Counted from the first letter of the stretch, positions 53,488 to 62,284 are shown. The stretch is DNA of 64,000 nucleotides from Bowmanella dokdonensis (GCF_017254865.1 NZ_JAFKCV010000004.1:248001-312000); one strand, 5' to 3'. The notes: generated by a model not told the origin, from the letters alone. Translations and numbers: made by a program.

Positions 53488-54105
53488 GTGGCTCGCAAGT
53501 CATTAAGAAGCCTGTATCAGGTCTGTCGCTGGTTGCATATTTACCTGTCGACTGCCCTGTTCGGTCTGCTGCTGTTCTTCTGCATCAGTGGTCTGGTACT
53601 CAATCATATGGGCTGGCTTGAGGACAGCGGCCGGCAGGGCCAACTCAGCCTGCCAATGCCGACAGACTGGCAGCGTTTTCAGGCTACCCCTGTACAACTG
53701 ATGCCGTTGATGCAGGACTATCTGTATCAGGAGTTTTCCCTGCGGGCACCGCGCAGTACCGAATGGGACGCCGACATGCAGGAAATCCTGTTCGACTATG
53801 CGATGCCGGCGGGCTATGCCCTGGTCAGCCTGGACCTGGCTTCTTCCACCCTGACACTGGAGTACCACCAGGGGAACTGGCTGGGGGTGTGGGCCGATTT
53901 GCACAAGGGCCGCCACAGCGGTGAAGTCTGGAGCTGGATCATCGATCTGTCTGCCGTGTTGATGCTGCTGTTTGCCCTGACAGGCCTGATTATCCTGTTT
54001 CAGAACCGCGCTAAATGGCGCACCGGGCTGCTGGCTGCGCTAACGGGGATAATCACGCCTCTGCTGTTTTATTACCTTTGTGTTCCCGCCATTTCAGGAG
54101 TCTGA
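53488..54105 (+). CDS. PepSY-associated membrane protein
   Basis: A 205-residue inner-membrane protein with the PepSY-TM layout: YQVCRWLHIYLSTALFGLLLFFCISGLVLNH, a periplasmic loop, then WADLHKGRHSGEVWSWIIDLSAVLMLLFALTGLII. His residues on the helices suggest haem ligation as in siderophore-iron reductases. GTG start at 53488, 9 nt after the receptor stop. Probably reduces or handles iron imported by the receptor. Confidence 0.8.
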   Translation: MARKSLRSLYQVCRWLHIYLSTALFGLLLFFCISGLVLNHMGWLEDSGRQGQLSLPMPTDWQRFQATPVQLMPLMQDYLYQEFSLRAPRSTEWDADMQEILFDYAMPAGYALVSLDLASSTLTLEYHQGNWLGVWADLHKGRHSGEVWSWIIDLSAVLMLLFALTGLIILFQNRAKWRTGLLAALTGIITPLLFYYLCVPAISGV

Positions 54106-54107
54106 AA

Positions 54108-54608
54108 ATGAGAATTCACGGATTGTTACTCGTCCTGGGACTGTCGGTCCTGGTCAACCCGGCAATCGGCATGGAGATGCAAATAACGCTGATCCAGCCG
54201 CAACTGGATGTGCAACCCTATCATCGACCTTATATCGCCGTGTGGGTGGAAGATGAGAAGCGCCAGCCCAGAGCCACCCTGGCCCTTTGGAAGCAGCTTG
54301 AGAAAGGCGACAAATGGCTGAAGGACCTGCGCCAGTATTGGCGAAAGGCAGGCCGAAATGCCGGCGCTGAAATCGACGGCGTCACCGGCGCTACCCGCCG
54401 CCCCGGACAGCACCGCCTGGTCTGGGACGGCCGGGACAATCAGGGCCGCCCCTTACCCGCCGGTGAGTACCTGCTGAATATCGAGGCATCCCGCGAAGAG
54501 GGTGGCCGGGACTACCACCGGGTGCCTTTCCAGCTAGGGGGGCAGGGTCAGATTGAGCTGCCCGCCACAACCGAACTGGGCACCATACAGATTCGCTATC
54601 AACCCTGA
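54108..54608 (+). CDS. DUF2271 periplasmic protein
   Basis: A 166-residue exported protein, signal MRIHGLLLVLGLSVLVNPAIG. PYIAVWVEDEKRQPRATLALW and DGVTGATRRPGQHRLVWDGRDNQGRPLPAGEYLL define DUF2271; the GEYLLNIEA segment is FlgD/Ig-like. Function unknown; it accompanies PepSY and DUF4198 genes in Fur-controlled operons. The stop of the preceding gene and its ATG are 2 nt apart. Confidence 0.8.
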   Translation: MRIHGLLLVLGLSVLVNPAIGMEMQITLIQPQLDVQPYHRPYIAVWVEDEKRQPRATLALWKQLEKGDKWLKDLRQYWRKAGRNAGAEIDGVTGATRRPGQHRLVWDGRDNQGRPLPAGEYLLNIEASREEGGRDYHRVPFQLGGQGQIELPATTELGTIQIRYQP

Positions 54609-54622
54609 ATAAGGAACTTTCC

Positions 54623-55447
54623 ATGCTTCTGAATCCCGTTAAAGTCATCGTTATCGCCGCCATGCTGCTCGCCAGTCAGGCCGCCTTTGCCCACGCACGG
54701 TGGATAGTGCCGAGTCACACCAACCTGTCCGGCGACGAAATCCATAAGATTGCCGTGGACTTCAGTATCTCCAACGATATTTTCCATCCGGATATGAGCT
54801 TTGGAAGCGCAGGAGATCCGCGAAGCCCGCAATTGGTGCTCAACGCGCCCGATGGCAGTCGTCAAGCGAAGCTACCCTTTGTGGATCTGCTGCGTAAAAG
54901 TGCCGCCGGCCTGACCCTGACGCAATCCGGCACCTATCGCATAGGCCTTGAACAGCCACCTGTGCTGTTAACCTTTTTTAAGCAGGCCAATGGCGAAAGA
55001 GGACGCATTTTTGGGGGTAAAGGCAGCCCAGACCTGCCACAGGGGGCAACGGATCTGTTTACCACCCGTATGCACGTCAGAGTGGAAACCTTTGTCAGCC
55101 GTAACCAACTCAATGCCTTAGTGCCTCAAAACCAGGGATTGGAACTGGGGGAAGGTACCCATCCCAATGATCTTTTTACCGGTGAGCCGGTGACCTGGCA
55201 GCTGATTCTGGACGGCAAGCCGGTGGGTGCCGATCTGGACGTCACCCTGATTCGCGGCGACAGCCGCTACCGAAACATCCGGGATGTCATCAGGCTGAAA
55301 ACCGATCAGGAGGGAAGAGTTTCCCTGAGCTTTGACGAGCCCGGCCTGTATCTGCTGGAGAGTTCGCTGGACAGCAAGAGCCAGGCGGAAGGTATAGATA
55401 ACGAGCGTGCGGCTCTGTTTGTTACTCTGGAAGTCAATCCGGCCTGA
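54623..55447 (+). CDS. DUF4198 periplasmic protein
   Basis: A 274-residue exported protein: signal ending in LASQAAFA, mature N-terminus HARWIVPSHTNLSG, the characteristic His-Ala start of DUF4198 (nickel/cobalt-related periplasmic proteins). C-terminal Ig-like region: LTTDQEGRVSLSFDEPGLYLLESS-type pattern. Probably metal-binding or an accessory for the receptor. Last gene of the operon; hairpin at 55541. Confidence 0.82.
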   Translation: MLLNPVKVIVIAAMLLASQAAFAHARWIVPSHTNLSGDEIHKIAVDFSISNDIFHPDMSFGSAGDPRSPQLVLNAPDGSRQAKLPFVDLLRKSAAGLTLTQSGTYRIGLEQPPVLLTFFKQANGERGRIFGGKGSPDLPQGATDLFTTRMHVRVETFVSRNQLNALVPQNQGLELGEGTHPNDLFTGEPVTWQLILDGKPVGADLDVTLIRGDSRYRNIRDVIRLKTDQEGRVSLSFDEPGLYLLESSLDSKSQAEGIDNERAALFVTLEVNPA

Positions 55448-55540
55448 GGGCTATGATACCAGATCTGTCTCTTATTGGAGACGGTTAAATTGTTGTGTCC
55501 TGGTTGGGCAGGCGGGCAGAACGGACAGACTTCATTGCAG

Positions 55541-55566
55541 ACTGTCTTCATTTGAAGACAGTTTGT
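55541..55566 (+). terminator. Stem-loop terminating the iron-uptake operon
   Basis: ACTGTCTTC and GAAGACAGT pair perfectly around ATTT, then TTGTGG. Weak U tract; 94 nt after the DUF4198 stop. Confidence 0.5.
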
Positions 55567-55686
55567 GGCTGAGCTTCTAGCCTAAAAATGAATTGTCCGG
55601 GGGAATACCCTGGTATGCCTCGGCTGACCTAAGCTGGAACGAATCTTGAGTAGACTCTGTGGTGAACCTGATTAAGGAGTCTAACG

Positions 55687-56643
55687 ATGATTCACACAAG
55701 CACTAAAATTATGAGCCTGGCTTCGGTACTGCTGCTGACCGCCTGTGGCGGTTCGAGCAGCTCGGATACCCCCGAATCGCCCGAGCCTCAGCCCCAACCT
55801 ACCAGTACCAGTTTTTCCCTGGCCGTATCTGACGCGCCCATAGACGATGCCATCGCTGTGGTGGTGTATTTTGACGAGGTGGAGCTGATGGGCAATGGTG
55901 ATCCGGTAAGTTTTACCGTCACCGGGGAAGATGACGGCCCCCGCAGTATCGATCTGCTCAGCGTGCAAGGCACCGACTTCGCCACGCTGGTTACCGACGA
56001 GGAGATCCCTCTTGGCGAATACACCCAGTTGCGGGTATCAGTCACTGAAGAATCCTATATTGAGATGGAGCAGGGCACCTTTCCGTTGGTGGTACCGAGC
56101 AACGAGTTAAAGCTGGATGGTTTTACCGCCATGGCCAATGTGACCGCCGCCTACACCCTGGAGTTTGATCTGCGTAAGTCTTTGGTGGATCCGGTGGGTC
56201 AGCCGGTGATTTTCCTCAAGCCCCGAGGCGTTCGCCTGGTTGCCAATACCGAGGTAGGGGTAGTAGAGGGCACGGTGGCAGAAAGCCTGGTGCTGGATGA
56301 GAGCTGCGCCAACAAGGAGGATCCCCTCAAAGGCAATGCCGTGTATCTCTACCAGGGTACCGATCTGAGCCTGGAGGTGCTGGGGGATGATGCCGACCAG
56401 CCGGCCGATGAGAATGAGGTCAGCCCCTATGCCATTGCGGAAGTGACCTATGATGAAGAGGCTCAGGTCTATCAGTATCAGGCCGGTTATGTTGACGCAG
56501 GAGACTATACCCTGGCCTTTACCTGCCAGGCCGCCCTGGATATGCCGGAAAGTGACGAAGGAACCGAAGACGGCTTTACCTTCCTGTTAGAACAGGAAGC
56601 TGCAGTGGTCGCCGAACAAACAACCGAGGTGCACTTTCCCTGA
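55687..56643 (+). CDS. DUF4382 lipoprotein
   Basis: A 318-residue lipoprotein: signal ending LLLTAC with a Gly/Ser linker (GGSSSSDTPESPEPQPQP). Residues about 40-180 are a DUF4382 domain (SFSLAVSDAPIDDAIAVVVYFDEVEL; PLGEYTQLRVSV; FDLRKSLV). The C-terminal part is a second beta domain with two Cys. Strongly acidic. Surface or periplasmic; function unknown. AAGGAG precedes the ATG. An intrinsic terminator follows. Confidence 0.82.
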   Translation: MIHTSTKIMSLASVLLLTACGGSSSSDTPESPEPQPQPTSTSFSLAVSDAPIDDAIAVVVYFDEVELMGNGDPVSFTVTGEDDGPRSIDLLSVQGTDFATLVTDEEIPLGEYTQLRVSVTEESYIEMEQGTFPLVVPSNELKLDGFTAMANVTAAYTLEFDLRKSLVDPVGQPVIFLKPRGVRLVANTEVGVVEGTVAESLVLDESCANKEDPLKGNAVYLYQGTDLSLEVLGDDADQPADENEVSPYAIAEVTYDEEAQVYQYQAGYVDAGDYTLAFTCQAALDMPESDEGTEDGFTFLLEQEAAVVAEQTTEVHFP

Positions 56644-56668
56644 TTAACTGGTCATTAAAGCAACAACA

Positions 56669-56695
56669 AAAGCCCCGGGATTCCGGGGCTTTTTA
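56669..56695 (+). terminator. Intrinsic terminator after DUF4382 gene
   Basis: AAAGCCCCGG, GATT loop, CCGGGGCTTTTT. Confidence 0.9.
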
Positions 56696-56744
56696 TTGGC
56701 TGTCGCGGATTAACAACAACACATTGTACCAATATATTGCTTTT

Positions 56745-56929
56745 TATAATTAAGACATTGATAAATAAGGTCTATTAAGAGTTGGCCCGGCAATTGAATA
56801 GTAATGGTTCCTGGCAAGTCTGGCCCAATCACCGGGCTTGCTGGGATTCCAAACGGGCCGACATCCGCCCTTTTTAGGATGTCATTCCCTGAAGGTGTTT
56901 TGGCCGTACCGAAAGGTACGGCCTTTTTT
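56745..56929 (+). ncRNA. Candidate small RNA with own promoter and terminator
   Basis: A perfect -10 box TATAAT (56745-56750) is followed by about 170 nt with no gene. Two arms, GTTGGCCCG (near 56781) and CGGGCCGAC (near 56857), close a perfect 9-bp stem with one G-U pair. Inside, GCAAG/CTTGC and GCCC/GGGC form a nested hairpin. The end is a perfect terminator (next entry). No downstream plus-strand gene exists for it to regulate in cis, so a trans-acting sRNA is more likely than a riboswitch. Confidence 0.55.
56902..56929 (+). terminator. Perfect intrinsic terminator of the sRNA candidate
   Basis: GGCCGTACC, GAAA tetraloop, GGTACGGCC, then TTTTTT. Confidence 0.9.
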
Positions 56930-57046
56930 ATGTTCAGGACGAACGGTATGCCGTGGGCGCAGGACGCGCAGGAGCGGCGATGTTCAGGACGAACGGTATG
57001 CCGTGGGCGCAGGACGCGCAGGAGCGGCGATGTTCAGGACGAACGG
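56930..57046. repeat. 50-bp direct tandem repeat (2.3 copies)
   Basis: Unit beginning ATGTTCAGGACGAACGG occurs at 56930, 56980 and (17 nt only) 57030, identical copies. GC-rich, contrasting with the A+T-rich sRNA promoter. The reading frames through it are repetitive (MFRTNGMPWAQDAQERR), with no sign of being a real gene. Confidence 0.9.
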
Positions 57047-57229
57047 GCAGAAAACCGTCTCCCTGAGTTTTCTGCACTTCCACCGTCCCTAGCGGTCGTA
57101 TACGTGGGCGCAGGATGGAGCGGCAATCCCCGTTAGGAAAATGCACGGCTTCTTTAGGGGACTGGGCGAAGGCATGTGCGTTGACGTCGTGCCTTGCTGG
57201 AGGTCGCCAGTCTAACGGAACAACGTGGA
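57047..57229. other. Spacer after tandem repeat
   Basis: No gene. It holds a GCAGAAAA/TTTTCTGC hairpin at its left edge and a 7-bp inverted pair CCGTTAG (near 57129)/CTAACGG (near 57209) about 75 nt apart, possibly an RNA structure at the 3' end of the CPBP gene. Confidence 0.35.
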
Positions 57230-57982
57230 CTAACCCCAGGTTTTCATCATCAGGATAACCAATCCCACTTCAGTCGCATTGCCTATCCCATGTGCAATGA
57301 TGGGGGCCAGCAGGCTTCCCGAACGTTCCATCAACCAGACATATATCAGACACCACACGAATGCATAAAGCTGTTGGGCTATTGCCAGATGCAGGGGATC
57401 CACCAGAAAGCTGTGGTAGTGAGCCACGGCAAACAACAGGCCAACAACAAAGGCGGCCACAGGTAAATCGACCGACAGGAAGCGGATCCTTCCCGGGATC
57501 AATACCACCAGCATGCCTACAAGCAACCCTCTGAAGATGGTTTCCTCGGCCAGGCCTGTAGCCATCATGATGGCCAACCAACCAGATGCTCCGGATAAGT
57601 CCGTATCATAACCAGCCCGAGGCGCCGTCTGAGACATAATCTGCGGCCAATAGTCGGCGAAAAGCATGGTCAGCCCCATAGCCAACCCAATGAGTACGGC
57701 CGCTCCGGTATACGAACGGCCAGGAGGCCAGCGTAAATGACCATCTGCCTCTGGCAGGCATTTGCGCATCAATAGTATGCCAACAAGGCCACTCAATGCC
57801 TGCAGCAGCATAGCCAGGCCTACAAAAGCCCAGGTCTCGCCCATCAACAGGCCGGGATAATTATGGTATGTCCAACGGGCGATCTCCCGGGCTGGCCACA
57901 GACATAGCTGCATCACCGCTGCAGCCAAGAGTATTGGCCATAAGCTGAATTTAACGTTGTAAGTTTGTATTAAGGCACTCAT
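57230..57982 (-). CDS. CPBP-family intramembrane protease
   Basis: A 250-residue membrane protein with about eight spans. The CPBP (CAAX/Abi) motifs are visible: GLAEETIFRGLLVG (EExxxR), AHYHSF (His), and IIAHGIGNATEVG (HxxxN). Role unknown in bacteria; members include prenyl-protein proteases and bacteriocin immunity proteins. ATG 57982 is taken over the upstream GTG. Downstream of the AraC regulator, read the same way. Confidence 0.85.
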   Translation of the reverse strand: MSALIQTYNVKFSLWPILLAAAVMQLCLWPAREIARWTYHNYPGLLMGETWAFVGLAMLLQALSGLVGILLMRKCLPEADGHLRWPPGRSYTGAAVLIGLAMGLTMLFADYWPQIMSQTAPRAGYDTDLSGASGWLAIMMATGLAEETIFRGLLVGMLVVLIPGRIRFLSVDLPVAAFVVGLLFAVAHYHSFLVDPLHLAIAQQLYAFVWCLIYVWLMERSGSLLAPIIAHGIGNATEVGLVILMMKTWG

Positions 57983-58015
57983 TCCAGTCACTTAGAGATT
58001 GATAATGGGCCCAGA

Positions 58016-58717
58016 TTAACAATCTCCGAGTCGCGGATTCTTGAACGCATGTTGCAAGCTTGCCTGTCTGCGCCATTGGCCTGGTGAAAAACCTGTAAGA
58101 CGTTTGATTGCCCGACTCATATGCGCTTGATCGGCAAAGCCGCAGTTGAGCGAAATTTCCGCCAGGGGTGTTGCACTGGTCAAGGTTGCCAGCCAGGCCT
58201 GACGGGTCCGGCTCTCGATTCTGTATTGGGTGGGATTAACGCCGTAGGCGGCCTGGAACTGCCTGAAAACCGTCTCTCGCCGAATGCCCTGATGCCGGGA
58301 CCAGGCACCGATGGCCGGCGCATCCGACTGACAGAGCTGGTGTGCCAGTTCATCTATTTGATCCGATTCCCCCGCATCTGCCGGTTGAATGGTTTCCATC
58401 AGCCTGGCAACGGCCTGTACCGGATCTTTTTCTGCCTCCTGCACCACCATGTCCACATTTTCAACTCGCCAGAATCCCCCTCGTAACGACTCAGTCAGGT
58501 GCAGGGGCAAATTCAGTACTTCAGTGGGGGTAAAATGGATTCTGTCCATATGAAAAGAGAAGGGGGCGTGGATCAGCACATCGCCAGCGCTCACCCGCCA
58601 CCGCCCGGCTTCCCCTGCTTCTGTATAGCCACCTTTTAACACTACTGCGGCGTAGGGTTGTCTATGCAAGTGGCGGGGAAGATGAGCTGACGGACTGAGG
58701 ACTTGGCGCTGTTTCAT
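58016..58717 (-). CDS. AraC-family regulator
   Basis: A 233-residue regulator. N-terminal cupin-like domain (LHRQPYAAVVLKGGYTEAGE; GDVLIHAPFSFHMDRI), C-terminal double HTH (about 130-225) with TPLAEISLNCGFADQAHMSRAIKRLTGFSPGQWRRQ. Ligand unknown. It is 33 nt from the CPBP gene and probably cotranscribed. Confidence 0.85.
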   Translation of the reverse strand: MKQRQVLSPSAHLPRHLHRQPYAAVVLKGGYTEAGEAGRWRVSAGDVLIHAPFSFHMDRIHFTPTEVLNLPLHLTESLRGGFWRVENVDMVVQEAEKDPVQAVARLMETIQPADAGESDQIDELAHQLCQSDAPAIGAWSRHQGIRRETVFRQFQAAYGVNPTQYRIESRTRQAWLATLTSATPLAEISLNCGFADQAHMSRAIKRLTGFSPGQWRRQASLQHAFKNPRLGDC

Positions 58718-58818
58718 ACTGAGTAGGCTGACGACGACATGGTGGTAGCCTAAAGGGCAAGGCAGCTAAGTTCAACAATCAGGTGATGATTACAAAATGC
58801 CCTGCATCTGGCCCTTTT

Positions 58819-59241
58819 TCAGGTGGCCCACCAGAATGAAATAGTGCCGGCGAGAAAGGAAAGGGTGGCCAGGCAGATACCCCGAAAAGGAATACTGAAC
58901 CAATAACAGGTAGCTAGAGCCAGCAAACTAAACAGCATGACTAATCCTGTACCAAGCAGAAACCAGGAATGAAACAACAGCACAGGGTGAACCAGTGCCA
59001 GGTAGCCATAGACTAAACCAAATAATATGGCGCCCAGGCTGTGGCTGGCATTAAAGCCGATCCAGGCCTGCCACATGCTGGTTTGTGAGGTAATTACCGG
59101 GCTTACCTGCTCCATTTGCGATTGCAGACTGGGATGGCGGGGCTTGAGCTTATTGCCGCTGAACGTATAAATCAGATGAACAGTGCCCAGCAACAGAATA
59201 ATACCTGCACTGAGACATATCAGAATCTGCGCAATCATCAA
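58819..59241 (-). CDS. Small four-span membrane protein
   Basis: A 140-residue inner-membrane protein with four hydrophobic segments (ILICLSAGIILLLGTVHLIY, WIGFNASHSLGAILFGLVYGYLAL, a third, and LATLSFLAGTISFWW). HLIYTF and GFNASHSLGA recur in an uncharacterised family. It follows the bd-type oxidase genes by 25 nt, so it may be an accessory subunit. Function unknown. Confidence 0.7.
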   Translation of the reverse strand: MMIAQILICLSAGIILLLGTVHLIYTFSGNKLKPRHPSLQSQMEQVSPVITSQTSMWQAWIGFNASHSLGAILFGLVYGYLALVHPVLLFHSWFLLGTGLVMLFSLLALATCYWFSIPFRGICLATLSFLAGTISFWWAT

Positions 59242-59265
59242 ATCTGCTCCTTGCCCTCACCGGGT

Positions 59266-60264
59266 TCAGTAATACTTCAATTCCGTCACCTTGCCCCAGA
59301 ATACCCGGTAAGACCAGATGGTGTAGCCGAGGATGCAGGGCACCACAATGGCCGCCCCCACCAGGATAAAGCGAAGGGACTCTGGTGCACTGGCCGCTTC
59401 GAAGATGGTCAGTTGGCCGGGCACTATATGGGGGAAGAAACTGAAGGCCAGCCCCTGGAAGCAGCAGATAAATATCATCAGGGCGATAATAAAAGGCAGC
59501 CAGCAACCGGCGTCGTCCTCCAGAGGCAGTCGTTTGAGCACCTGATGACAAATCAGGAACAAACACAGGCTGACAAAGGGTATGGGCCAGATAAACAGGG
59601 CAAAGGGCAGGCTGGTCCAGCGCTCCCAGACCAACTGGTTGATCAGCGGGTTGACGGCGCAAACCGCCACTACCCCGGCAAAGCAGACCCAGGCGGCTTT
59701 GCGCGCCCAGTGGATGGCCTTTTTCTGCAATTCGCCCTCGGTCTTCATAATCAGCCAGCAGGCACCGATAAAACAGTAGGCAGCGGTGACGCCAATGCCG
59801 CTCAGAAAGCCAAACAGATGGGCTTGAATGCTTTGTTCAAAGGCCATGATATACATTCCCAGCATATAGCCCTGCATAAACCCGGCGAGCAATGAACCAA
59901 ACTTGAATGCCTTGTCCCACACCGGCTTGCTGGTCTGTACCACCTTGGCGCGAAAATCAAAGGCTACCCCACGCAGGATCAGCCCCAGCAGCATCAAAGT
60001 GGCGGGCAGATACAGGGCCTTAAGCACGATATTGTGCGCAGAGGGAAAAGCGATAAATAAAATCCCCACCGCCAGCACCAGCCAGGTTTCGTTGGCGTCC
60101 CAGAAAGGACCGATGGAGGCGATCATTTTGTCGCTGCGATCTTCGTGGCCCAGCGGCAGCAATATGCCCACGCCCAGATCGTAGCCATCGAGAATGGCGT
60201 ACACCAGTACCGCCAGGCCCATCAGGCCGATAAAGATATAGGGCAGGGATTCATCGGTAATCAT
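59266..60264 (-). CDS. cioB: bd-type ubiquinol oxidase subunit II
   Basis: A 332-residue membrane subunit of a cytochrome bd-type quinol oxidase. The N-terminal YIFIGLMGLAVLVYAILDGYDLGVGILLP and GPFWDANETWLVLAVG are typical of CydB/CioB. The ATG overlaps the CioA stop (ATGA-like, 4 nt). With the short subunit I (452 residues) it looks like the cyanide-insensitive type, which lacks the long Q-loop. Confidence 0.92.
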   Translation of the reverse strand: MITDESLPYIFIGLMGLAVLVYAILDGYDLGVGILLPLGHEDRSDKMIASIGPFWDANETWLVLAVGILFIAFPSAHNIVLKALYLPATLMLLGLILRGVAFDFRAKVVQTSKPVWDKAFKFGSLLAGFMQGYMLGMYIMAFEQSIQAHLFGFLSGIGVTAAYCFIGACWLIMKTEGELQKKAIHWARKAAWVCFAGVVAVCAVNPLINQLVWERWTSLPFALFIWPIPFVSLCLFLICHQVLKRLPLEDDAGCWLPFIIALMIFICCFQGLAFSFFPHIVPGQLTIFEAASAPESLRFILVGAAIVVPCILGYTIWSYRVFWGKVTELKYY

Positions 60265-61619
60265 GCATTCTCTCCATGGGCCAGGGGGACGTCCGGCTGT
60301 TCCTCAGGTTGTATTTCCTCGATTTCCACCGATTTGCGCGCCAGCAGAAACAAGGTGCGCAAATAGGCAATCAGCAATACCGCATACAGACTCACATACA
60401 GGCAGAAGGTAAACAGCACATTGCCCGACGGCACGTCGGTTACGGCCTCGGCAGTGCGCAGGATGCCGCTGACCAGGTAGGGCTGACGACCAATTTCGGT
60501 CACATACCAGCCTGCCAGGGTGGCCAGCCAGCCGGAAAAGGTCATGCCGATGGTGATATTCAGCATCCAGGGCGACAGGCTGCCTTTGCGGATTAGCTGG
60601 ATGCTGCCACACCAGGACACCAGCAGCATCAGCAGGCCGATGCCGACCATAATGCGAAAGCCGTAGAAGACCGGCGCCACCGGCGGATGTTCGCCGATAA
60701 ATTCATTCAGGCCGCGGATCTCGCCCTCCAGCTCATGGGTGAGGATAAAGCTGGCCATATTCGGTACTGCAATGGCCAGATGGTTGGTGCGTCGTTCCTC
60801 GTCAGGGACAGCAAACAACAGCAGCGGCGCCCCTTTTTCTGTTTCCCATACCCCTTCCATGGCGGCCACTTTCTGCGGCTGGTGCTCAAAGGTATTCAGG
60901 CCGTGCAGATCGCCGATCAGCACCTGTGTGGGTGTCAGGATGGCGGCCGCAAAAAGTGCCGTTTTCAGGGTCAGTCTGGGTGCCCGCTTGGGATCGCCCC
61001 GTTTGATCCGATAGGCCGACAGACCGGCCATCAAAAAGCAGGCGGTGAGACCCGAGGCCACCAGCATATGGGCGAAGCGATAGGGAAAAGAGGGATTGAA
61101 GATGACCGCCCACCAGTCAAGCACATGGGCCACTCCGTCCCGCAACTCGAAGCCGGCCGGGGTCTGCATCCAGGAATTGAGCGCCAGGATCCAGAAGGCC
61201 GATAGCGAGGTACCCACCGCCACCACCAGGGTTGCCAGGGTGTGGGTCCAGTTGGGCACCTTACCCTGGCCGAACAGCATCACGCCCAGGAAGGTCGCCT
61301 CCAGAAAGAAGGCAGTCAGTACCTCGTAGCCCAGCAAGGGACCTGACACATTGCCGACTGTTTCCATATAGCCGGGCCAGTTGGTGCCGAACTGGAAGGA
61401 CATGGTAATACCGCTGACCACGCCAAGAGCAAAGGACAGAGCAAAGACCTTCACCCAGAAGCGATAGGCGCGCATCCATACCTCGTCACGGCTCAGATCA
61501 TAACGGATCTTGAAGTAAGCCAGCAGCCAGCACAGGGCGATGGTGATAGTGGGAAACAGAATATGAAAGCTGATATTGGCGGCAAACTGCAGCCTGGATA
61601 ACAGCAGGACGTCGTCCAT
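60261..61619 (-). CDS. cioA: bd-type ubiquinol oxidase subunit I (CIO type)
   Basis: A 452-residue subunit carrying haems b558, b595 and d. His19 (SFHILFP) and a His in RFAHMLVASGL are the expected ligands; EVLTAFFLEATFLG and the GRQPYLVSG (GRQPW-like) motifs are present. The Q-loop is short, unlike E. coli CydA (about 520 residues), so a CIO-like oxidase is likely. It oxidises ubiquinol and reduces O2 to water without pumping protons. Operon with the GbsR/MarR regulator upstream. Confidence 0.93.
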   Translation of the reverse strand: MDDVLLLSRLQFAANISFHILFPTITIALCWLLAYFKIRYDLSRDEVWMRAYRFWVKVFALSFALGVVSGITMSFQFGTNWPGYMETVGNVSGPLLGYEVLTAFFLEATFLGVMLFGQGKVPNWTHTLATLVVAVGTSLSAFWILALNSWMQTPAGFELRDGVAHVLDWWAVIFNPSFPYRFAHMLVASGLTACFLMAGLSAYRIKRGDPKRAPRLTLKTALFAAAILTPTQVLIGDLHGLNTFEHQPQKVAAMEGVWETEKGAPLLLFAVPDEERRTNHLAIAVPNMASFILTHELEGEIRGLNEFIGEHPPVAPVFYGFRIMVGIGLLMLLVSWCGSIQLIRKGSLSPWMLNITIGMTFSGWLATLAGWYVTEIGRQPYLVSGILRTAEAVTDVPSGNVLFTFCLYVSLYAVLLIAYLRTLFLLARKSVEIEEIQPEEQPDVPLAHGENA

Positions 61620-61637
61620 TGTCGCTCTCCGGAAGGT

Positions 61638-61650
61638 TGAAATTAATTCA
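61638..61650. promoter_or_regulatory. Palindromic site upstream of cioA
   Basis: TGAAATTAATTCA, a perfect 13-bp palindrome 19 nt before the cioA start. It shares GAAATTA with the site at 62267 and may be a target of the GbsR/MarR regulator. Confidence 0.45.
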
Positions 61651-61700
61651 GGCCGGGCCGGTCAGTGGACCCTTGGAGCAAACCTGTCAGGCAGAACAGA

Positions 61701-62252
61701 TCATGCCGAATCCTTGCCGATAAACTTGTCTTTCATGTCCAGCACTTTGCCCACCCCCGAGCTTAGCTTAAGCAAAGTGTTGAGCTTGTCCGGACTCAGC
61801 CGCTGAAGCTCGTTGGTCCACTTGGTCACCGACTCCAGCAGATCGTGGATCTCCTGCAGGCGTTGCTGGGCATAACGCTCCTGATCATTGGCCGGCTGGT
61901 CGAGCAGCATATCGCGCAGCAGCGACAGGGTAGGATCGATCTCCCGTTTGCGCCGCTCCTCCATGACCTTTTTGGCCATATCCCAGATAGTGCCCACGGC
62001 GCGGAAATAGTCCTTACGGTCTCCTTGCTGATGCTGCACCTGCACCAGTTGCCAGGATTGCAGTTCCTTCAGCCCCATACTGACGTTACCGCGGGAAATA
62101 TTCAGGGCCTCGGCAATGTCATTGGCGCTCAGGGGGTGTTCGTGAGCCACCAGCAGGGCATACATCTGCCCGACAGTACGGTTAAAGCCCCAGCGGCTGC
62201 CCATCTCGCCGAAGTGCATCACAAAAGATGCCAGCATAGGTGTGAGTTTCAT
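61701..62252 (-). CDS. GbsR/MarR-family regulator
   Basis: A 183-residue winged-helix regulator with the GbsR layout: FGEMGSRWGFNRTVGQMYALLVAHEHPLSANDIAEALNISRGNVSMGLKELQSWQLV. A long C-terminal helix may dimerise. It is upstream of cioAB by 81 nt, in the same direction, and preceded by an inverted repeat and a perfect FNR box, so it probably controls the oxidase and itself. Confidence 0.85.
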   Translation of the reverse strand: MKLTPMLASFVMHFGEMGSRWGFNRTVGQMYALLVAHEHPLSANDIAEALNISRGNVSMGLKELQSWQLVQVQHQQGDRKDYFRAVGTIWDMAKKVMEERRKREIDPTLSLLRDMLLDQPANDQERYAQQRLQEIHDLLESVTKWTNELQRLSPDKLNTLLKLSSGVGKVLDMKDKFIGKDSA

Positions 62253-62266
62253 GGTGGTTTTCGAAC

Positions 62267-62284
62267 TTTCAGTAATTTCTGAAA
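62267..62284. promoter_or_regulatory. Inverted repeat upstream of GbsR/MarR gene
   Basis: TTTCAGTAATTTCTGAAA: 6-bp perfect arms, 6-nt centre, 14 nt upstream of the start. Candidate autoregulatory operator. Confidence 0.5.

Noticed and set aside
56930-57046. CRISPR-like array
   Set aside because: The unit is a direct head-to-tail repeat without spacers and no cas genes are present.
56804-57136. Open reading frame across the sRNA candidate and tandem repeats
   Set aside because: It is repetitive, without a ribosome site, and crosses a perfect intrinsic terminator.
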